From: an uncultured cyanobacterium
GTDB lineage: Bacteria > Cyanobacteriota > Cyanobacteriia > Cyanobacteriales > Geitlerinemataceae
DNA: 64,000 nt
Direction: 5' to 3'
NCBI GenBank assembly: GCA_937899645.1
Contig: CALCCD010000049.1
Location: 1 to 64,000 of the forward strand
Numbering within the stretch: the first letter of the stretch is position 1; every line of letters starts with the position of its first letter. Under the pieces are notes generated by a model. It searched no databases, was not told where the DNA came from, and was given only the letters and a program-made list of their open reading frames with translations. Shown here in pieces: positions 56,546 through 64,000 of the stretch. The position numbers and the translations under genes were made by a program.

Positions 56546-59095
56546 TCAGCCTAACGCCGATGCCACCACCGACGCGATCCGCACGCGACCTTTAAGCCCT
56601 GGCAGCTTCTGTCCTGCATGTTCGCTGCCCAGCGCCGCGATCGTCGCCATCGGAACCGGGCGGGTGGTGTCGTCGCTAACTTCCACCACGAGATGGTCGC
56701 CCGCGCGCACCGTAACGATGCCCACCAGGCCGTCGGTCTTGGCTTTGAACTGCACCGCCTGAACGCCGATCGCGCCGCGCGTTCCCAGCTTCAGCTTCGC
56801 CACCGCCAGCGGCTTGACGAAGGCCGACTTGGAGACGATCGCTACCGTCTCGTCGGTGTTCGCCACCGTCGCTCCGGCCAGTTCTTCGCTCTTCCGCAAA
56901 CGCAAACCCTGGTTGCCCTGCGCCGTGCGACCCAACACCGGCACGCTTTTATCGTCGATCGTCAGCCGCAGCAGCCGACCGCCGGTAGAGGCCAACACCA
57001 GCTCTTGCCCATTGCAAACGGGTTGGGCAAGCAGAAGGCGATCGTCGTCTTTGAGCTTAATTGCTGTCAGCCCTCGCGCCGTCATGCTTTCAAGCTCCGA
57101 GAGCGCCAGTCGCTTAATCTTGCCCGACGCTGTAACCAGCAGCAGGTGGTCGGCATCGGCGGGTTCCCCGAGAACGAACTGGCACAGTACCGCATCCGGA
57201 TCGCCCTGCGCTGACGGCGGCAACAGCGACACCGCCGACTCGCCGCGACTGCGCCCACTGGTCACCGGCACGTCGCCGACTTCGGTGGCGTAGGCTTTCC
57301 CGTCGCGACAAATCGAAACGAGCTGGCGATCGGTGCGGGTGTCGAAGCGTGTCACCGGAATATCGTCGCCGCTCTCCATGATGTTGGGGACTTCGGCGTT
57401 TTTGCTGCGGCTGGCGGCTTTTGCGGTCAGGCGACGCACGTAGCCGCGATAGGTGGCTTCGATCGTCGCGTCTTCAGCCTGAATCTCCAGCTCTAAGGGC
57501 ATCGCAGCAGCAGGCTCGGCGTCTTTTTTATCGCTTTTAGCGCCTTTGGCACGGCCTTTTTTGGGCTTGTTGTCCGTGGCGACGGTTCCATCCACAGTGA
57601 TGATGCGCGTGCGACGCGGGTCGCCGAACTGTTTCTTGAGCGATCGCAGCTCTTTCTTGAGGGCTTTTTTAAACTCGCTCTCATTGTCAAGCAGCAGGCT
57701 CAGCTGATCGCGCTCCGTCGTGAGCTGCTCGATTTCCTCGCGCAGATTTTGGCGCTCGAGTCCCGTCAAGCGGCGCATCGGCATCGCCAGCACGGCGTTG
57801 GCCTGGGCTTCGCTGAACTCAAACTCCTCGTGAAAATGCTGCTTGGCAGTCGTACCGTCGGGGGCGTTGCGGAGGATGGCGATCGCTTCGTCGAGCCTTT
57901 CCAGCATTCGCTGCAACCCGTCGAGCAAATGGAGGCGCGCTTCAACGCGCTCCAGCTCGTGGCGATATTGCCGCATTAGCGTCTCGGTGCGGAAGTCCAG
58001 GAAGTGCTGCAAGATCTGCCGCAGCGGGAGCTGGACGGGCTGGCGATCGACCAGTGCCAGGAAGATCGCGCCGAAGTTTTGTTGGAGCTGGGTTTGCTTG
58101 TAGAGCTGCGCCAAGATCTTCTGGCGGTTGGCGTCGCGCTTGAGTTCGATGACGACGCGGATACCGTCACGATCGCTCTCGTCGCGCAGGTCGGAGATGC
58201 CGACGATCTTGCCGTCGTTGACCAGCGCCGCTAGCTTCTCGAGCCAGTTGGATTTTGCGACCTGATAGGGAAATTCGGTGACGACGATCGCCTGCCTGGT
58301 CGATTTACGCTTGCGACCCACCTCAATGTTTTCAAAGTGGACGACGCCGCGCATGGTGATGCTGCCGCGTCCGCTGGTGTAGGCGTCGCGGATGCCCTTG
58401 CGCCCGATGATTTCGCCGCCGGTGGGGAAGTCGGGGCCGGGGATGATTTCAAAAAGCTTGTCGTCGGAGAGGGTCGGCCGATCGAGCAATGCGATCGCGC
58501 CATCGACAACTTCGTTCAGATTGTGCGGCGGCACATTCGTCGCCATCCCGACGGCAATACCCGAGCTGCCGTTGAGCAGCAGCGTCGGCAGTCGCGCGGG
58601 CAGCACCACCGGCTCCTGCTGCGAGTTATCGAAGTTGCCGGTAAAGTCCACTGTCGCGTCGCCGATATCCGCCAGCATGGCGTCGTTGCCGACGGGCGAG
58701 AGGCGCGTTTCGGTGTAGCGCATCGCTGCCGCCGGGTCGTTGTCGATCGAGCCGAAGTTGCCGTGACCGGCCAGCAGCGGATACCGACTGGCGAACGGCT
58801 GCACCAACCGGACGAGCGCGTCGTAAACGGCCTGATCGCCGTGGGGGTGATATTTACCGAGGACATCGCCGACGACGCGAGCGCACTTGCGATAGGGGCG
58901 ATCGGGGCTCAGCCCTAGCTCGTGCATCGCGTAGAGGATGCGGCGGTGTACGGGCTTGAGGCCGTCGCGCACGTCCGGCAGCGCCCGCCCGACGATGACG
59001 CTCATCGCGTATTCCAAATAGCACTGCTGCATCTCTTCGTGCAGTGCCGTCGGAATGACGTTGCTATTCGAGAGGAAGTCGAGCTGGCTGGACAT
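56546..59095 (-). CDS. Type IIA topoisomerase subunit A (GyrA/ParC-like)
   Basis: An 849-residue DNA cleavage-rejoining subunit. The N-terminus [20 protein letters not shown], the [20 protein letters not shown] region, catalytic Tyr127 in [10 protein letters not shown], and [20 protein letters not shown] are standard. The C-terminal beta-pinwheel domain (about 525-849) lacks an evident GyrA box (Q-x-R-G-G-x-G); the corresponding turn reads [12 protein letters not shown], and a Lys/Ala-rich linker ([17 protein letters not shown]) precedes it. Hence it may be a ParC-like/topoisomerase IV subunit rather than a supercoiling gyrase, so I leave out the symbol. The position equivalent to E. coli GyrA Ser83 is Gln88. 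Confidence 0.93.
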   Translation of the reverse strand: MSSQLDFLSNSNVIPTALHEEMQQCYLEYAMSVIVGRALPDVRDGLKPVHRRILYAMHELGLSPDRPYRKCARVVGDVLGKYHPHGDQAVYDALVRLVQPFASRYPLLAGHGNFGSIDNDPAAAMRYTETRLSPVGNDAMLADIGDATVDFTGNFDNSQQEPVVLPARLPTLLLNGSSGIAVGMATNVPPHNLNEVVDGAIALLDRPTLSDDKLFEIIPGPDFPTGGEIIGRKGIRDAYTSGRGSITMRGVVHFENIEVGRKRKSTRQAIVVTEFPYQVAKSNWLEKLAALVNDGKIVGISDLRDESDRDGIRVVIELKRDANRQKILAQLYKQTQLQQNFGAIFLALVDRQPVQLPLRQILQHFLDFRTETLMRQYRHELERVEARLHLLDGLQRMLERLDEAIAILRNAPDGTTAKQHFHEEFEFSEAQANAVLAMPMRRLTGLERQNLREEIEQLTTERDQLSLLLDNESEFKKALKKELRSLKKQFGDPRRTRIITVDGTVATDNKPKKGRAKGAKSDKKDAEPAAAMPLELEIQAEDATIEATYRGYVRRLTAKAASRSKNAEVPNIMESGDDIPVTRFDTRTDRQLVSICRDGKAYATEVGDVPVTSGRSRGESAVSLLPPSAQGDPDAVLCQFVLGEPADADHLLLVTASGKIKRLALSELESMTARGLTAIKLKDDDRLLLAQPVCNGQELVLASTGGRLLRLTIDDKSVPVLGRTAQGNQGLRLRKSEELAGATVANTDETVAIVSKSAFVKPLAVAKLKLGTRGAIGVQAVQFKAKTDGLVGIVTVRAGDHLVVEVSDDTTRPVPMATIAALGSEHAGQKLPGLKGRVRIASVVASALG

Positions 59096-59495
59096 AGGAG
59101 GCGATGCCGATCTGAAGGGTGCGGAGGCGGGCGAGGTGTGTGAGACGGTCGTTGAGAACGGTAGACAGCGAAGCCTTCATCGCGCAGACTCATCTTACGA
59201 TAATCGTACGAGAATCTTGCTGGTTGCGGGAGTGCCAAACGATTCGGTGGCGCGGCCGCGATCGCGGGCCGGGGCGATGCAGCTCGGAAAAGGCCAGGGC
59301 GATGGCGCGAACCCTCAAATGGCGTTAACGCTAGCATATAGGACGAATTTCGGATTGCGCAGCGCGAACTCCGTGCCGACGATTCGATCGGTGGTTCGAT
59401 CGCCAGTATCGTTACTGTTGAGGTTGCCGCTGGCGAGCGTAAGGCTCGGGTGGCGTTCGCGATACGGCCTGCGAAATCTCAGTAAGGTGTTCTCG
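59096..59495. promoter_or_regulatory. 400-base divergent region between the topoisomerase and kinase genes
   Basis: No gene is visible. TACGATAATCGTA (59196-59208) is a perfect 13-base odd palindrome about 100 bases upstream of the topoisomerase start codon and could be an operator. The open frame of the kinase extends to 59055 but the extension has no domain features. Confidence 0.4.
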
Positions 59496-61520
59496 ATGTC
59501 TGCTTTTCCTCTCGAGCTGCGCACGATCCCCATCGAGCCGCTCTACCCGGCGGTGGAGCCGGATATGACTCTGACGGCGGCGATATCGCTGGTGCGGACA
59601 GACTGCCGACTGGTGCTGTTTGTGGTCGAGTCGCGTGGAGATGGTGCGATCGACCTGCTCGGGATGGTGCCGCTTCTCGATTTGCTCGCGCAGATCGATT
59701 CGGGTCGGGGCGATCGGCCAGTGCGCGAGCTGGTCAAGCCCGTCGATCGCGTCGTGCGCCTTTCGGAAGTGGGCGATCTGACGGACTTGCTCGGTCGGTT
59801 CGGCGATCGCGATACGTGCGTGCCCGTTATTGGCGCGACGGGTGAGTGTCTTGGCGCGATCGACGGCTGGCAGTTGTTTGAGTGGTGGTGCGCGCAGCGC
59901 GGATCGGACGCAATCGCCCAAGGCAGCGGCAAAGCGCAACGCGAGTCGGACGCGCCGCACGCCGCCGCGCCACTCAGCAGCTACGCCCAAACTATCGATC
60001 GCCTGGAGGCCGATATCGCCAGCCGCAAGCTTTTGGAAGAAAAGCTCGCGAGCAGCTACACCCAGATGCAGGCTCTCTTCGACGTGATGCAGGACGTTGC
60101 CGCGATCGTGGCCACCACCGACGACGGCTTCGGGGTCAATATCCTCAGCGCCAGTCTCTTTGAAGACCCCGACCCGATCCGCATTGCCAGCATCAACCAC
60201 ACGATCGCGGCCTTTGTAGAAGCGCCAGCGACCAGCCCGCTGCACCAAAGCGTTTGGCGCGCCCTGCGGGAGGGCAAAACCACCGAATGCGCCTATGAGT
60301 TTTCGATCGACGGGCATCCCGTGTATTTCGAGGCACTGGTCTCACCGATCTTCAGCACCAGCGTTCTCTGGCTGGCCCGCGATATCACCGAGCTAAAGAA
60401 TACCGAGCAGGCGCTCAAAGCTTCCCAAGGGCGATTTCGCTATCTGCTGACCTCGAATCCCGCCGTGGTTTACACCTGCTCGCCGGACGATCGCGCCCAG
60501 ACGATGTTTATCGGCGACAACATTCGCGACCTACTGGGCTACCGCGTTGCTACCTGGACGGAAAACCCGGATTTTTTCTACGAGCGGCTCCACCCGGACG
60601 ATCGCGGCAGTCTCGAGGCCGGATTTGCCGAAGCGCGCGCGCGCGGTCACGCCGTTCTGGAATATCGCTTTTGCCATGCCGACGGGCACTACTGCTGGCT
60701 GCGCGACGAGCTGAAGCTGGCGATCGCGGCAGACGACAACACGCCGCTGGAGTACATCGGATCGCTGACCGATATCAGCGATCGCAAGCGCGCCGAGGCT
60801 GAAGTTTTCAAGAGCCTCGAGAAGGAGCGCGAACTGAGCGACCTGAAGTCGCGCTTTGTCTCGATGGCTTCCCACGAGTTTCGTACCCCGCTGGCGATTA
60901 TTCAGTCCTCGGCGCAGCTCCTGGAGCGCTACGAACTCGAGTCGAACGAAAAGCAAGAGCAGTTCGTCCAAATCCACGACTCGATCCAGCACATGAACCA
61001 GCTCCTGACTGACGTGCTGACACTGGGGCGGGCTGAGGCGGGCAAGCTGGCGTTCCAGCCGGAGCCGGTTCCGGTGATGTTTTTCTGTCAGAATCTGGTC
61101 GAGCGGCTTCGGGTGGCGCTGTCCTCGCATCAGATCGCCCTGGCCTTCGACGATCGCATCGACACCGCCACCATGTTCGATCTAGACGCCAAGCTGCTGC
61201 GTCAAATCTTGACGAACCTGGTCTCCAATGCTGTCAAATACTCGCCCGAGGCCGACAGCGTCGATCTCGAAGTGACGCTCGACGCGGATGGGTCGCTTTG
61301 CCTGCGAGTGCGCGATCGCGGTATCGGTATCCCCGCTAGCGATCTGCCTCGACTGTGCAGCTCGTTTCACCGTGCTGGCAACGTCGGTATGATTCAGGGC
61401 ACTGGGCTCGGCCTCGCGATCGTCCAGCGGTGCGTCAGTTTACACGGTGGTACAATCGACTTCAAAAGTCAGGTCGATTACGGCACCAGCGCCATCGTCC
61501 GAATTCCGCATCTGCCTTAG
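59496..61520 (+). CDS. Sensor histidine kinase with CBS pair and PAS domains
   Basis: A 674-residue soluble kinase. Order: tandem CBS domains (about 10-135: VEPDMTLTAAISLVRTDCRL, PVIGATGECLGAIDGWQLFE); a coiled coil (RLEADIASRKLLEEKL); a PAS-like domain (about 190-310); a PAS/PAC domain (about 320-430: IGDNIRDLLGYRVATWTENP, YIGSLTDISDRKRAE); HisKA with His460 in MASHEFRTPLAIIQ; and HATPase with NLVSNAVKYSP, RDRGIGIP and GTGLGLAIVQR. CBS domains may sense adenylates. The ATG at 59496 follows a GTAAGG stretch. The response regulator gene 183 bases downstream is the probable partner. Confidence 0.92.
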   Translation: MSAFPLELRTIPIEPLYPAVEPDMTLTAAISLVRTDCRLVLFVVESRGDGAIDLLGMVPLLDLLAQIDSGRGDRPVRELVKPVDRVVRLSEVGDLTDLLGRFGDRDTCVPVIGATGECLGAIDGWQLFEWWCAQRGSDAIAQGSGKAQRESDAPHAAAPLSSYAQTIDRLEADIASRKLLEEKLASSYTQMQALFDVMQDVAAIVATTDDGFGVNILSASLFEDPDPIRIASINHTIAAFVEAPATSPLHQSVWRALREGKTTECAYEFSIDGHPVYFEALVSPIFSTSVLWLARDITELKNTEQALKASQGRFRYLLTSNPAVVYTCSPDDRAQTMFIGDNIRDLLGYRVATWTENPDFFYERLHPDDRGSLEAGFAEARARGHAVLEYRFCHADGHYCWLRDELKLAIAADDNTPLEYIGSLTDISDRKRAEAEVFKSLEKERELSDLKSRFVSMASHEFRTPLAIIQSSAQLLERYELESNEKQEQFVQIHDSIQHMNQLLTDVLTLGRAEAGKLAFQPEPVPVMFFCQNLVERLRVALSSHQIALAFDDRIDTATMFDLDAKLLRQILTNLVSNAVKYSPEADSVDLEVTLDADGSLCLRVRDRGIGIPASDLPRLCSSFHRAGNVGMIQGTGLGLAIVQRCVSLHGGTIDFKSQVDYGTSAIVRIPHLP

Positions 61521-61703
61521 AGCGCGTCGTCCTAATCCGCGCTGAAATCCTGAAGGTACGAGCGTTCGCGCCCGGCTCGGTAGAAAAGTCGGGGCCGTTC
61601 CCCCTGCGATGTAAGTGCTGTAGGTTTAGTTGAAAACAGTCCCCGATGGCCGCGCGTTTAGAAAGAGCGCTGCCCCTCGCTTATACATCCCTACATCGAT
61701 GCT

Positions 61704-62378
61704 ATGAAAACGATCGTCGTCATTGAAGACGAACAAGCCCTGCTCAAAAACGTCGTGCGCATCCTCAAAGCTGAGGGGTACAACAGCGTGGGCGCAGAAA
61801 ACGGAAAAGCCGGAGTCGAACTCGTCCGCAGCGAGCTTCCCGACCTCGTCGTCTGCGACATTATGATGCCGGAAATGGACGGCTATCAGGTTTTAGAGGC
61901 ACTGCAAGACACGCCCCAAACGGCGCTGATTCCGTTTATCTTCCTGACGGCCAAAACCGAGCGCTCCGATATGCGCCAGGGCATCGAACTCGGTGCGGAC
62001 GACTACCTCACCAAGCCCTTTGAGACTGACGAGCTAATCGGCGCGATCGAGGCCAGATTCCGCAAGAGCGAGCGCGTTAAGGCCCGTATGGTCGAGCTGA
62101 ACGACGAGCTGGGTCGCCTGAGACAGGTGCTCGAAGCCAAAGACGACCTGTTTGAAAGCCTGAGCGAAGAGTTGCGCCGCCCGATGTCGAACATCAACGT
62201 GGCTCTGAAAATGCTCAGCGATCGCGACACGCCGGAAACCCGCGAGCGCTACGTCAAGATTTTGCAAGAGGAGTTCGCCCGCGAGCTGGGACTGCTCGAT
62301 CGCGTCTCCGAGATGAAAAAGCTGCTGACGCCGGAAAACGTCAGTCTGCTGCGCCAATTTAATATGCTCGTCCAGTGA
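61704..62378 (+). CDS. Response regulator with a HisKA-like domain lacking the phospho-acceptor histidine
   Basis: A 224-residue protein. The receiver domain (1-120) has acidic residues at 9-10, phospho-acceptor Asp52 in LVVCDIMMPEMDG and Lys104 in YLTKPFETDEL. A coiled coil (about 122-150: RVKARMVELNDELGRLRQVL) leads into a dimerisation-like helix pair (150-215) that resembles HisKA: LFESLSEELRRPMSNINVAL. Where kinases have S-H-E-L-R-T-P, this has SEELRRP, with Glu155 in place of His. No ATPase domain follows. It may be an output dimerisation module that docks to kinases. It lies downstream of the CBS-PAS kinase gene. Confidence 0.9.
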   Translation: MKTIVVIEDEQALLKNVVRILKAEGYNSVGAENGKAGVELVRSELPDLVVCDIMMPEMDGYQVLEALQDTPQTALIPFIFLTAKTERSDMRQGIELGADDYLTKPFETDELIGAIEARFRKSERVKARMVELNDELGRLRQVLEAKDDLFESLSEELRRPMSNINVALKMLSDRDTPETRERYVKILQEEFARELGLLDRVSEMKKLLTPENVSLLRQFNMLVQ

Positions 62379-62568
62379 GTTTCGGGCCTTATCGCGAACT
62401 TCGCAGGCAAGTGTGCCAAACGCCAAGGCCGTGTCGTTCGGAGACGCGCGGCCACGGTATGCTGCGCTCGGCCCCCGGCTTCGGTGCATTTGCGCGATCG
62501 CCGCTTCGATAGCGCTGCTTTTGCGCTAATTTTCAAGACAACACGACGTTTTACGCCACGATTGACCG

Positions 62569-63771
62569 ATGAATTTGGTATCCCGCCCTTCACGACTCCG
62601 ACGCAAGCTTGCGGCGGCGACTGTTTCGCTAGCCGCGATCGCGTCTGGTTTGACCGGCATCCGCGCGATCGCGGCTGACGCTCCCATCCTAGAAGTCGCT
62701 CCGTCTGTTGCCTCGCGGGTCGCTTTCCCCGAGCCGCCATCTTCCAGCAAGCCTCCCAGCAAGCCTCAATTCCGACTGCAAAAAAACGAAGACGAGCTGA
62801 ACGAATTGCTCGTACTCGGGCGCGAACAGGTGGACGAAGAAGACTATGCGGGTGCGATCGACACCTACCGCCAAGCCGCCCAGCTCGACGACACCAACCC
62901 GCTGATTTTTTCGGCGATCGGCTACCTCGAATCGCTGCAAGACAATTACCCGGCGGCGATCGAGGCGTACCAGCAGGCGATCGCCCTCGACGATAGCGAA
63001 GCGCGCTTCCACTATGCCCTCGGTTATGCCCTCGCCCAAGACGGCCAGTACGCAGAGGCTGAAGCCGCCTACCAGGACACGCTCGACCTCGAGGCCGATA
63101 ATATCAACGCCCTGCTCGGCCTCGGCGCGACCCGGTTTCGCCAGGAGCGCTATGCCGAGGCTCTCGAAGCCTACGAGCGCGCTGGCGAACTTTCGCCAAA
63201 CAGTCTGAACATTGACGGGTTTATAGGCTCGACGCTGCTCCAACTCGGTCGATTTGAAGAGGCGATCGAGAACTTCGAGCGGGTTACGACTCGCACGCCC
63301 AACGATCTCAACGCCCAGATCAATCTCGGGACGGCACTGCTCAATGTCGGACGCGACGAAGAAGCCTTCGAGGCATTCGATCGCGCCGAGCGCCTCAACT
63401 CCGATGACGGCCAGCTCCTCTACGACCTGGGCCAGCTCCTCGGCGAGCGCGGCGACACCGAGCGCGCCAAGCGCTACTACCGCCGCGCCTCAAATCTAGA
63501 CAACGACGGCGCACTCCAGCTCGACATCGGGCGCGCCCTACTGGACGCCGACGACTCGCTCTATGCCGTCTTGGCCCTGCGCGCGGCGATCGGGCTGATT
63601 CCCGACGAGCCCGAAGCCCACATTGCCCTCTCCGAAGCCCTGCGCGCCCAGAGCCGTACCGATGAAGCGATCGCCGAGCTAGAACAGGCCCGCGACCTGT
63701 ACGATGCTCGCGGAAATGCCGAAAAGGTCGAAGAACTGACTGCGGCGATCGCCGACCTCGACTCGTTGTAG
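62569..63771 (+). CDS. Exported TPR-repeat protein
   Basis: A 400-residue protein with a signal peptide (RRKLAAATVSLAAIASGLTG, cleavage near AIAADA), a Pro/Ser-rich spacer, and about nine tetratricopeptide repeats (from about residue 78: GREQVDEEDYAGAIDTYRQA, AIGYLESLQDNYPAAIEAYQ, and so on to ALSEALRAQSRTDEAIAELE). TPRs are protein-binding scaffolds; it would act in the periplasm or lumen, partner unknown. It lies 190 bases downstream of the response regulator with the same orientation. Confidence 0.9.
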   Translation: MNLVSRPSRLRRKLAAATVSLAAIASGLTGIRAIAADAPILEVAPSVASRVAFPEPPSSSKPPSKPQFRLQKNEDELNELLVLGREQVDEEDYAGAIDTYRQAAQLDDTNPLIFSAIGYLESLQDNYPAAIEAYQQAIALDDSEARFHYALGYALAQDGQYAEAEAAYQDTLDLEADNINALLGLGATRFRQERYAEALEAYERAGELSPNSLNIDGFIGSTLLQLGRFEEAIENFERVTTRTPNDLNAQINLGTALLNVGRDEEAFEAFDRAERLNSDDGQLLYDLGQLLGERGDTERAKRYYRRASNLDNDGALQLDIGRALLDADDSLYAVLALRAAIGLIPDEPEAHIALSEALRAQSRTDEAIAELEQARDLYDARGNAEKVEELTAAIADLDSL

Positions 63772-63879
63772 TCGCGGCCCTGGCGCTCTGGTCGCACCGA
63801 CGACGAGTCGGTTGCGCCTCTCGTCTTCAAATTCGTCTCTCATGTCCTTCACCGCTGCCGATCGCAGCGGAAATTGCCC

Positions 63880-64000
63880 ATGCCCACTACCGTCGTGACT
63901 GGCGCTGCCGGATTTATCGGCTCGCATCTCGTAGACGCCCTGCTCCAGCGCGGCGATACGGTGATCGGAATCGATGAGTTCAACGACTACTACGACCCGC
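63880..64000 (+). CDS. NAD-dependent nucleotide-sugar epimerase/dehydratase, N-terminus (cut by window edge)
   Basis: The first 40 codons from the ATG at 63880 read [20 protein letters not shown] then [20 protein letters not shown]. The T-G-x-x-G-F-I-G-S-H-L nucleotide loop and the D-x-x-N-D-Y-Y-D end are those of extended short-chain dehydrogenases, most like UDP-glucuronate 4-epimerase and related enzymes of surface polysaccharide synthesis. GCGGAAA lies 7-13 bases upstream. The rest is outside the window. Confidence 0.88.
   Translation, partial: MPTTVVTGAAGFIGSHLVDALLQRGDTVIGIDEFNDYYDP

Noticed and set aside
1-64000. tRNA, rRNA, tmRNA or riboswitch
   Set aside because: I scanned the gaps by eye for T-loop GGTTCGA-type motifs with matching stems and for known riboswitch-like cores and found none; a covariance search would be decisive.

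Overview
The window looks like chromosomal DNA from a G+C-rich cyanobacterium. The octamer GCGATCGC (HIP1, a cyanobacterial signature) and its GCGATCG variants recur throughout. Several genes are largely restricted to cyanobacteria and plastids: ycf34, the response regulator rpaB (ycf27 family), a complex C (cytochrome b6) cofactor-assembly protein, an Asr1405/Asl0597-family protein, an NhaS3-type Na+/H+ antiporter, the KtrAB potassium system and an SpkB-like kinase. I cannot name the species from sequence alone. I saw no tRNA, rRNA, CRISPR array or intact transposase. The functional genes are mostly housekeeping genes, in short operons or singly.

Layout. 0-2 kb: type I restriction-modification methylase with the first codons of its specificity subunit, divergent from hisA. 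2-13 kb: tRNA nucleotidyltransferase, ycf34, ktrB-ktrA, clpS, a CPBP protease, a family 4 uracil-DNA glycosylase, an SPFH protein and a Kir-type potassium channel, plus small inverted-repeat elements around the glycosylase gene. 13-19 kb: C39-like and M23 peptidases, a MerA-like flavoprotein and murJ. 18.8-20.7 kb: a scrambled accessory patch made of an Uma2 nuclease, a second putative nuclease, a copied murJ 3' end and a deleted Uma2 copy. 21-33 kb: moeB with rhodanese, an exported rhodanese paralogue, a cupin, a GIY-YIG protein, a lytic transglycosylase, nhaS3, an M32 carboxypeptidase, an Hpt protein, an RTX-type serine protease and an orphan ABC solute-binding lipoprotein.

33.8-37.2 kb holds the best candidate for an undescribed system: a protein with three apparent winged helices followed by a 751-residue P-loop ATPase with an unrecognised C-terminal half. 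37-45 kb: an SpkB-like kinase, an exported protein, a PadR regulator and cysteine-dioxygenase-like pair, small proteins, then rpaB and the complex C assembly gene. 45.5-51 kb: radA, a TRIC-type channel, and a second candidate: a 726-residue membrane protein with two pentapeptide blocks, a coiled coil and a Gly/Asn-rich tail. It is followed by a VapBC module in which both genes are broken.

51-64 kb: an M1 aminopeptidase, a decayed CAP-domain gene, a PPC-like secreted protein, an IS630 transposase relic with other gene debris, a GyrA/ParC subunit, a CBS-PAS histidine kinase followed by a response regulator with a histidine-less HisKA-like domain, a TPR protein, and the start of a nucleotide-sugar epimerase. 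A recurring theme is small-scale decay by duplication and deletion (Uma2 copy, VapB, VapC, murJ tail) and dispersed palindromic repeats in the gaps.
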